Below, piece by piece: positions 55,256-64,000 of a stretch of 64,000 bases of DNA; the stretch's first letter is position 1, and each line of letters begins with the position of its first letter. Position numbers and translations under genes: made by a program. Location: contig OZ017767.1 in the NCBI GenBank assembly GCA_963969345.1, positions 6,538,739 through 6,602,738 on the forward strand. Reading direction: 5' to 3'. A model generated the notes under the pieces. It worked only from the letters and a program-made list of their open reading frames with translations. It was not told the DNA's origin and did not search any database. The stretch comes from Turbatrix aceti. Its lineage: Eukaryota > Nematoda > Chromadorea > Rhabditida > Panagrolaimidae.

Positions 55256-57591
55256 GTTATACAGCAAAGCCCCCCCGACTCCCTGACCCACCCGATAGAC
55301 ATAAGACATCATCCATCCATCGCGCAACAGCAACAGCAACAACCAACGTTCTGTTTGCTTTCCAGCGGGTGATCGCGGGTGCATCGGCGTTACTTCATCA
55401 TTCGAACGCTTGCTTTTGCCTGCAGGCAGACAGGTGAGGTGCGGGACGTGTCGTAACCTTCTCTTGTATAGCATGATGTGCAACTAGTGACGAGTACCGT
55501 TGAATTATACGCCTGAACCCATCGGACATCGGTCATCGGACATCGGTGCACAAAGCAAAGCACCGAGTGGGTACAAAGCTATCGGAAGTTATGTATACCT
55601 TGTTTGCAAGAACACAAAAAAAATGAATGAACGTTACGATAAAAAATTTTCGATAAAAAGGGGGGTTGTACATATAAAAGTTGGGACGAGTATTGAAAAA
55701 AATATTTATTTCATTCAAGCGATCTAATTACAAATGCATACATTTTTAGGTGCGCGAAGAGAAAGAATAGCACTTGAAAAAGTGTAAAAAAAGGTTACAG
55801 TAATTTGAAACATTTCTCGACACGAAAAAATCGTTTGATTTGAAAAATTCGCTTCGAGACCACAAGGAAATAGAAAAACAAGTAAAAATGATGCTTACAA
55901 TGAAAAAGGGGTCAGCGATGGCACGCGCTCGTGTTCATCTCGAGTGGTGGCATCGAATCACCGGCGATGGCATTACCTGGACCGTTGCTGCTTGGTCTCG
56001 AGTCAAAACAAACAAAACGAAAGGGGTCTCTGTCTATGGCACCGCGCGGGGGTGGGAGGAAGACAAATCGATGGTGCCGTCGCCTCCCGACACTCATGGT
56101 GACGGTCTCGGTCTCGGCAAAGGCTAAGTAGTTAGCACACCTCTGTTCCGGCCAGCGCCCTAGCTCTTGCCTGCCTTGCGCGGGCAAGCGCTGAACACAA
56201 TGATGCCCAACAACGCCCCCGCGAACCGCTCGTTTCGTGCTCGTGCTCGTGCTCATGGCCGCCCTTTCCCCTCTTCTTCTACCTTTGCGGGCTTATTTTC
56301 AATTTTCACCTCGCGCCTGCTCTGCGAAACGAAATCCACCCTACCCAAATTGTTGCCAGTCTACTCACAGGTATTTTGAGTGCGCAGAGAGAGGATTGGA
56401 GGGTTTTACTAAATCTGTGCCGTGAAGGTCAGTCAGTCACCGCTACCCGGACTTGGGCTTATTTTCTGAATAATTCTGGACGCAATTTTGGTAAAAAAAA
56501 ATAGCAGACTAAAATGTGATTTTTGCAAGAATGAATCACCACCGTCGGGTCGAAAGCGGCGGAGCTTCGAAGACAAACTGACGAGCTAGCTGATAGCAGA
56601 TGAGTCATACGCGCAGAAAGGTTTACTCCACAAAAAAAAAACAGTGAAAGTGTAGAATAATGGACTGCAATAACCGTGAAGGTCAGCGTGAAGGAAACCG
56701 AAACGAGACTTTTATTGGCATTGAATGAGGTGACCGTTCCCTCCTGTCTGAAGTTATGGAACGGATTGGTTGCAAATAAATAACTTTCACCGGACCGTCT
56801 GCAAAGTAATGCGCAAATTTGTTTTCCTGGACACCGTTAAAACGAAGGCATAAATAAAATCGGCATTTTTGTCGTTTTTGCGCTAAAACAAAGCGAAAAA
56901 TTACTTGGAAAAAAAATGTTCGAAAAAAAATAAATTTGAACAAATCAAAAAAAAATTGTTCAAAACAGATTTTAAAAAATCTTGAAAAACGTGAAAAAAA
57001 ACAGATTTTTTCTGAGCTAAAAAAAGCAATAGTTCAAACCAAAGTACATAAATATAAGGTCGGTCGAAATTTTTAGACGGCCTACTTTTTGATAAAAAAA
57101 ACTTTAGATTTTTTTTGTTAAACTTTGTAAAATTCAACCAAATCCTGAATAAAATTTTGTTCAAAAACTAAAAATATTTGTAAAAATGCGTGAAAAAATT
57201 TGTAAAAGTGCAAAAAAACTTGAAAAAAGAGTAGAAATAAATATTATAAATTTTTATAAGTTTCGTATTTGTAAAAAAATAGAAAAAATGGAAAAAATCG
57301 TATTTGTAATCCGTTTATTTTTTTTCCCGGATTTTATACCATGATTCAAACCCAACTCCCTCCCCCATCATCAAAACCCCATATATCAATAACTCGTTTA
57401 TAGATCAACAGCACACGGCAACAGAAACAACGTTTGGCAACCACTTTGTGGCCAGGTGTAATCGGCACAAACCCGAAGCCATACAAAATGTAGTAGTTAG
57501 GTGCAAACACGTCTAATGGGGTCTTGTTAATAAATTTGGGCTTCAAATACGAACAGGGAAACGGGATTGATCAGTCATCGGATCGGGGTTA

Positions 57592-58782
57592 TCAATGGCC
57601 TCCAATAGGAGGCGGCTGACTTCCCAGAATCGGGTTTTTTGGATTCCCAAGGATCTTATTCCAGTCGACGCCTTCTAAGCCACAGCCCCCTGAGCCAGTG
57701 CTAGAACGTCTTTTTGAGTAGACGGAAACGGTATTTGGCTCGCCGCGAACGCGTTCGTTGGCGTTGACAGCGTGGAGGTGTTCAAAGTCGGCGAAAAAGT
57801 TGTTGAGTGCAGCGAGATTTGCTGGAATCGAATCGTTCGACGTCACAGAAGCAGTAGAGTTGTTGCTGAGCTCAGAAGTCATCATTCCACTCAGCGAGAA
57901 GGCAAGAGCGAGCGATCCAACGTAGGCAGCCGAAATGCATCCAGTATAAACGCAGAACGCCTTCACCTGGATCCAGTAATCGTTCCAGCGTCGAACAAGC
58001 ACGACAAAATCGTTGTACGTCAGGAAATTGTTCTTTTTGAGAGAATGAAGCGCGATCCATTGTTCCGCAGAGTCAACCGCTGTCTGGAAGTCGGATTCTG
58101 TGATGTGAAGATTCCAGTCGACGTTCTGAAGGAAATCTAATTCGAGAGCATTCAGGTATTGTCGGCTGCGGGAGGAGCACTGCGCCCATTCATCGTTCCA
58201 CACGAACTCGTCCAGACCGCCGTCCTGCAGGAATTTGCACGCGATAACCAATGCCGCGAGGTAAATGTCTTCCGGTGGGGTCTCGGTGAAGTACTTCACG
58301 TTCGCCGCACGCAGACGGTCGATGTAGAGCATGGCGACGATCAGTGTGGTTGGTTCGATGCAGCATTCGCTAAAGAGAGCGATTTTGAACAGAAAACACA
58401 AAAAAAACCGATTTTTAACAATTTTTAGGTATAAAAAACCCAAAAAGGCTGAATACTATTTTTAGGTACAAAAAAATTCAAAGAAGGCAGAAAAGAACGA
58501 TTTCACAATTTTTAGGCATAAAAACCCAAAAAAAAACATACCGAGCGAGTTTAGATGCAAATCCGGCGTTCAGGTTATCGTAGGGATTGTGCTGATCGAA
58601 GTAGTCCACAAGCATCTCTAAAACCCTCTGAGTTAGCATCGAGCCGGTCCCCATTGGCATGCAAAGGGCGTTGGCCTACCGGAGAGAGGTGCGGAGAGCG
58701 TGTCCATGCGGAGGCTTCCGTAGTGCATGGTCCGTCGCAGCCGACGCTGTAGGTTCTTATGCGATGCCGAACGGGCGACCAT
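57592..58782 (-). CDS. CNPPD1-like cyclin-domain protein
   Basis: Three exons (58680..58782, 58542..58617, 57592..58369, minus strand) give 318 residues with consistent phases; the first intron is 62 bp. The cyclin N-domain core is clear: LVDYFDQHNPY, ASKLARECCIEPTTLIVAML, YIDRLRAANVKYF, then LAALVIACKFLQDGG and VWNDEWAQ. This combination resembles CNPPD1 (cyclin Pas1/PHO80 domain-containing protein 1). In CNPPD1 a membrane segment follows the cyclin fold, matched here by YTGCISAAYVGSLALAFSLSG. The cellular role is not established. The ATG at 58782 follows an acceptor (TTTTTGTAG) and open frame, so a further 5' exon or a spliced leader is possible. Confidence 0.8.
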
Positions 58783-60497
58783 GATGTTGTGCTTGTTACC
58801 CAGCGCCTACAAAAAAACAACAAAACTAAATAGATGGTGTAAGCAAACGAGGCTTGGCGCAGGCGCGAACGAGGCTAATTGCCGAGATTAACAATCGGAC
58901 AGGCAGGTAAGCGGCACGGAGAGTGTCACTTTGCATGACAACTCAACGTAGCAACGAAAGTGCAGGTATTAGCCCGAGACCGCAAACTAACTAACTATCT
59001 ACGCATACTTTTTCACACGAAAGACCTAAAACTGAAAACTGAAGGAAGGAAGGAAGGCAGGTGCAACCAGGTACAGCGCAAGTCGATAACGAATCTCTTT
59101 CTCTTCTCTCCTTGTCGCATGCACCAGCCCCAGCCCCAGCGCAGCGTAATTATCAGGCCTGTAGGCAGGCTGGCTGGCGGGAAAGAGAAGAACAACACGT
59201 TCTTGAGGAGCGTAAACATCTCGAGACGCAAAAATAATGTGCAAAGTGTGCGTCAGTTTTTTCTTCACGTACGAACGTACTTTTTTGCTACGCACATCTT
59301 GCACTTTTAGCCAACACGGACGAACACATTTCATAGAATTTATGCATGTTTGTCACCCGTGTGCGCCCGGGTGTCCGTGTTTTCGGCCTTTTTAGCCCCA
59401 GGTCTTTTATAGGTGTTTGTTATTTCGCTTCTTCGCTTCGAGAGTAACAAGATCATCACTTGCATTTTTGCCTGGGCAACATTCTTCATGTACGTCTTTT
59501 ACGGTCCAGCCCAATTCTTATTTTTCGACTGTCTGAAAAAAATTTTTGCTACAGTATTGATCTTTGATTTGAGATTTTGTGTCGCTTTTGTTTCGCAAAA
59601 TTTGCCGATTGCCGATTACCGTCGGTGCGTTTGTTCCACTTTCGGTAATAACAACACTTATTCCATGGACACTGTCGGTGGTATCCCACCCATATACGCG
59701 GTTGGCTATACTATTCTCGGACAAACCAGAAAAGTGTACGCACGATGCCACTTTTTTTTAGGAGAGACCTAACAAATGCGTGTATTCATATGCCAATGAT
59801 GCGCGCGCGCGCATTTTTTCCCGGTCGTGTTCGCTGCTTTTTGCAAGCTGCATTGCTCTGCTGCTGCTCGCTCGCTTTTCTCTCGCTCGCTCGTTGCTCG
59901 TTCGGTTTGTTTTGTGTTGTGTCGATGGACGCGGATGGATGATGGTTTGAGAAGTGCGCGCGCGTTTTTCTCTTTCCCCCACCATCCTTGTCGACCAACC
60001 TCTCCTCCGTGTTTTGTTGCCCGGGTGTTATTTATTTTTTTTCCACAACGGGCTTTTTGCCAACTTTTTTTTTGAATTAAATCCCGTCATTGAATTGATT
60101 TGATTCTCCTCGGTTGTTGTTTGTCCAGTCTTGTGACGGTGATAAGCCTGACCTTTACGGTTCGTGCCCCCCTTGTTTATCGGCGAAAAAATAGAGAGCC
60201 GCTTTGTTTCGAATGAAAAGTTTTCGCTTTGTTTGTTTCTTCGTCAACGAGAAAAATATGATTAAAAAACTTTGAATACGTTCGTTTTCAACGCTCTGTA
60301 ATTTTTGTCTTTCGTTGTTACACGATACATAATTTTAATTTTATTCGTACTTTTTTTGCGTTGATTGACGTTACGGGTCAATTTTGTTACTTTTTTTTTG
60401 TGTCGCGTCAACGAACTTTGATCGCGTGCTTGCTTTTACACCGGCGAGTCGCGTTTTCTTCGTTTATTTTTGGCTGATTGCAATTTTTACAGCGGTC

Positions 60498-61961
60498 ATG
60501 ACATCTCCTGCTCCAACCGAAACCCCGTCTAAGGTCACAGAACAACTTCAACCACCGGCGAATACGACTCGTGAGTTTTTTGGAATTTTACGGAGCAAAT
60601 TATTACTTTTTTTTTGTAGCCGCTTTACCGGTGGAGTCCCCGGAGAAAGTGCCGGCTTCCGATGTCGCAACCGCAGCCGGCGGTGGCGGTGACGTCCCAA
60701 ACGACCCCGTAAGCGCCGAGAAGCCGCTTTCCAGTGCTCCCGCTGTCACCGCCGCGACTCCGGCTGAGTCGGATAAGGCCGCTGCTCCGGCTGTCAACGG
60801 TGAAACTCTTGCCGAGGCCGCTGCCGCCGCTGCTGCTGAACCCGCAGCAGAAATACCGGCTAAAGAGCCCCAACCTGAACCCGAGCTTCCAGCCCCGACT
60901 GCGGAAGTCACTGCGCCCGCCGATCCCGTGCAGAAGGAAGAAGTCAAGGAACCTGCTTCCACTCCGGCCGAAGAAGCCAAAACCGAAGCTGCCCCTTCCA
61001 AGGCAGAAGAAAAGGGTCCTGAAGAAGAAAAACCTGCTGAAAAGACCAAGACTCCTGAACCCCCGACCACCGAAGAAGAAAAGAAAGCAGCTCCGGCGTC
61101 TGTTTCCGAATCGAAGGAAACCGAAAAGAAGGAAGAAACCGCTCCCGCCGAAGAGAAAAAAGAACCCAAAAAGAAGGAACTCCCGAAATGGATGGTCCAG
61201 TCCGCCGACGACCTCGAAGAAGAAGTCGCCAAGGAAGCCGACACGAAGGCCGCTGAAAAGCCTGCCGACGAGGCCGAAGAGAAGAAAACCGAGGAAAAAG
61301 ACGCGTCGGACGCCGAAGCCGAAGAAGGCGTTCCTCCTGCGGCTCCTGCAGCTCGCGGACGTGGCCGAGGACGCGGTCGGGGCCGGGGAGCTGCCAAGGC
61401 TGCTGTGGCACCTGAAAGGCCTGCTCGCGCGGCCAACAACAAAGCTGCTGCCGCTCCTGCTGCTTCCAAGGAGGAAGAAGAGAAGGAGCCTTCCCCGCCG
61501 CTCGGCGTCAACCGTCCTCGCCGGTCGACCAGGGCCAAAGTGGACTACGCCAACTCCGATACCGGAACCGGTGTGTTTTTTTTTTAAATTTTGTTTTTAC
61601 CTATTTTGTGTTGTTTTTTTCAGTTCTCGCCCTGATCGACGACGAAGAACTCGGAGACGTGAACCTCTCCAAGCGCGGCAAGAGACGCGGTCGCTCTGCC
61701 TCCGTCCGTGGCGGCGCTCGTGGAGCCAAACGCGCACGCAATGATAGCGAATCCGAGGAAGAAGACTTCGAAGAAGCGGAGGACGACGACGACTACGGCA
61801 AGAAGAAGCGCGGCCGCGGACGCCCGGCGAAGGCCAAGACAGGCGCCGCCGCAGCATCGAAGAGTGCCCCTTCCACCCGCAAAGGAACCCGGAGCTCGCC
61901 TCGCAAGGGCAAGAACGCTCAGTACGCAGAGGCAGACGAGGGAGAATCAGGCGAAGAGTGA
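60498..61961 (+). CDS. Acidic/basic nuclear protein with RG repeats and AT-hook
   Basis: Exons 60498..60570, 60620..61570 and 61624..61961 give 453 residues. The first 240 residues are low-complexity alanine, proline, glutamate and lysine. Then come KELPKWMVQSADDLEEEV, an RG run (RGRGRGRGRGRG), RPRRSTRAKVDY, and a C-terminal part with KRGKRRGR, an acidic serine patch (SESEEEDFEEAEDDDD) and the AT-hook-like KKRGRGRPAKAK. The composition implies a chromatin or RNA-associated nuclear protein. No ordered family was recognised. It is divergent from the cyclin gene, with about 1.7 kb of gene-free sequence between. The 61962-62888 stretch is 3' flank and promoter without other genes. Confidence 0.75.
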
Positions 61962-62888
61962 TTCGAGTTTGGCAACTTCCGCCGCCTCAACCAACCAATA
62001 ACAAACAATGCTCACTCATATCACCTGTATTCCGAACTGTTTGCGGCGTTGGTCTCGTACGTTGATCGTTGCTAGTGCCGATGAATGTCGTCCAGCGTCA
62101 AACAACAAACAACCCCCACCACCACCTCTTATCGCCGCAGGAAATTCTTTGCATGTATCTGCCAAAATAGGCGCGCACTCCGCGTATCTCCTCCGTATCA
62201 ATCAAAAAAAAGTTATTGTGCTCCCCTCCTCCTCCCCCTCTGCACAATTCATCTTATTCTTTCGCTGTTGTTCTTACCACTTTGATTTGATTACTAATAA
62301 CATTTATTTGTTTGTTTATTTACCCCTGTTTTTTTTGCTTTTTTTGAGTTTGATCAGATCTCCAATGTGATTTTTTTCTTCCAAATCAACCAAACGATAC
62401 CCTACGAATAATTGTCGTATATCGTTATTGTGTTCGTGAATAATTTGTCGTCGATTGTCGATTATTATTGTTTATTATTGTTAATACAGAAATAAATATT
62501 GGTCAGAGACAAAAAAACTGGTCAAAACATGGAAAAAGAGTAAAAAAGTAAGAAAAAACGATTGCGATGATAAAAAACGCCGGAGCATGCCACTGACTTT
62601 CGTTCAAGATATAACTGATTGAAAAAGTAATCATGAATACGGTAAAAAAGGCGTAAAACCGTAATTTTGATCGTGCCACAGATTTTCTCCGTTTTTTCAC
62701 TCGTTCAGCGCATGCGTGCGTGCGCATTGGTACTCCTAACGCGATATTTTTTATCCCCCTATTTTTGCGAGTTCACAGAGTTTTACCCTTTTTTCAAGTT
62801 CTCGAGCGTTTTTCAGGTTCTTCCGCTGTTATTTTTGTTACCGTTGCTAAACTGAGGTTGCTTACATTCCAGGATAGAGCTTGTGGTG

Positions 62889-64000
62889 ATGGGGAAGTCC
62901 AAACGTACACCAGAGGAAGTGGCTGTATGTTCTCTTCGTTTTTCTTTTCTCTTTATAATTTTTTACCATTTTAGGCGGCCCAGAAAGCTACTTCAATTCA
63001 CGTTGAACCGGGAACCAAGACCAAGAAACTCAAGTCTGGTGATTGGCCGCTTTTGTTGAAGGTTTGTTATTTTTGGTGATTTTTGCAGTGGAAATTTATG
63101 CCACGATTTTATAGGACTATGACAAGCTCAACGCTGTGACCGATCATTTCACGCCGCTCGTGGAGAGCGTTGGACCGTTGCAACGGACCATCCGGCAGCA
63201 CGTTGAAGCTGGTTGCATCAACCTCGACAAGCCGTGCAATCCGAGCAGCCACGAAGTCGTCGCTTGGATCAAGAATATTCTTCGCGTCGACAAAACTGGT
63301 CACAGTGGCACACTTGATCCCAAGGTATGTTTTGCTGGGGATTTTATGCTGTTTTCGGGTGCTAGAACTGAATCTTCGGGTTTAAGGGTCGGATACCCAA
63401 AAAAGAACGAAATTGAAATTTTTGTTGAAAAAAATGTTTCATTTCCCACAAAACACAAATATACCAAATTTAAACGCTTATATCGCAAAATTTTTGAATT
63501 ATTGGAATATACGGTGTTTTTTGATCGGGTGCAGAAAGATACCGGGTTTTTTTGATCGGGAAAACATAAATATCATGTTTTTATGGTTGGCAAATGCTTT
63601 ATTTCGGATTTTTAGGTTTCTGGAGTGCTGATTGTGTGCATCAATCGCGCTACTCGCCTTGTCAAGTCTCAACAGAATGCCGGAAAGGAGTACGTCGCTG
63701 TCTTCCGCCTCCACGGCGCCGTCGACAACGTCAAAAGCATCACGAATGGCCTCGAAAAACTCCTGGGCGCTCAATTCCAACGACCGCCCGTGATCTCAGC
63801 CGTCAAGCGTGTCCTTCGAATTCGCTCCATCTATGAATACAAGCTTTACGACTACAACCCAGAACTCCAGATGGGCACGTACTGGATCAAGTGCGAGTCT
63901 GGCACGTACGTTCGAACCCACTGCGTTCATCTCGGCATCATGCTCGGTACCGGCGCTCACATGGAAGAACTTCGACGCGTTCGCTCCGGTGTGACGTCTG
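62889..64000 (+). CDS. DKC1: Dyskerin / H/ACA pseudouridine synthase, 5' part
   Basis: Four exons are visible (62889..62924, 62975..63061, 63115..63324, 63616..beyond 64000); the gene runs off the window. The start [12 protein letters not shown] follows TTCCAG, perhaps a spliced-leader site. The conserved N-terminal dyskerin region ([20 protein letters not shown]), the catalytic block [20 protein letters not shown] with its aspartate at the TLDP position, and [20 protein letters not shown] identify the TruB/Cbf5/dyskerin family. It is the catalytic subunit of H/ACA snoRNPs in the nucleolus, which pseudouridylate rRNA and stabilise telomerase RNA in many animals. The catalytic motif is split by the 291-bp third intron, after DPK. 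The PUA domain lies outside the window. Confidence 0.93.

Noticed and set aside
60603..61538. 311-residue minus-strand open frame, serine/alanine rich
   Set aside because: It is the antisense shadow of the low-complexity nuclear protein, whose three exons, splice sites and phases all agree on the plus strand.
1..64000. tRNA or rRNA genes and CRISPR-like arrays
   Set aside because: I looked for T-loop-like GGTTCGA words with matching stems and for regular spacer repeats and found none I could support; a covariance-model scan would be needed to exclude tRNAs.

Overview
The window looks like nuclear DNA of a nematode. It carries an array of nematode-type seven-transmembrane chemoreceptors (Str/Srd type), an NRF-6 ('nose resistant to fluoxetine') acyltransferase, a DUF4781 protein, secreted Kunitz-type proteins and tandem GT10 fucosyltransferases. 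Genes have many small introns with AT-rich bodies and TTTCAG-like acceptors. I could not fix the species. All exon models were built by eye from frame continuity, splice-site consensus and comparison of paralogues inside the window, without transcripts or databases.

Layout. At 0.1-2.8 kb lie three small genes of unknown function. At 3.3-17.1 kb, eight chemoreceptor genes stand head to tail on the minus strand. Most share the same four coding exons, a tiny first intron of 45-52 bp, a TATAAAAG box about 40 bp before the ATG and, in five cases, a far-upstream motif. One copy is split by a solo-LTR-like insertion, one by a short retroposon, one has a scrambled first membrane helix, and a last-exon relic also survives. 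A divergent Srd-like receptor follows on the plus strand (17.8-19.0 kb). Then come a GPI-anchored Ly6-like protein, a small mitochondrial membrane protein, the NRF-6-like acyltransferase (23.3-26.1 kb) and the DUF4781 gene (27.1-30.2 kb).

At 30.5-34.3 kb two alpha-1,3-fucosyltransferases are arranged in tandem; a 3' tract of about 280 bp is almost identical between them, which suggests gene conversion. A foldback element of about 1.2 kb follows. At 36.5-39.8 kb are three tandem Kunitz-domain genes (the middle one frameshifted) and the promoter remains of a possible fourth. A coiled-coil gene (40.3-42.4 kb) is followed by a bark beetle/Anakonda-type giant receptor of about 3,212 residues on the minus strand (43.1-53.7 kb). 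The last part holds a CNPPD1 cyclin-like gene, an AT-hook/RG-rich nuclear protein and the 5' part of dyskerin, which runs off the end.

Mobile DNA is a major theme. I could delimit two hAT-like non-autonomous elements with perfect 8-bp target duplications, a foldback element with a candidate 8-bp duplication, a solo-LTR-like insertion with an 8-bp duplication, two copies of a short retroposon with duplications, and two families of dispersed intronic repeats. The most interesting biology is the receptor array, where promoter modules, mini-introns, optional introns and several stages of gene death can be compared side by side.
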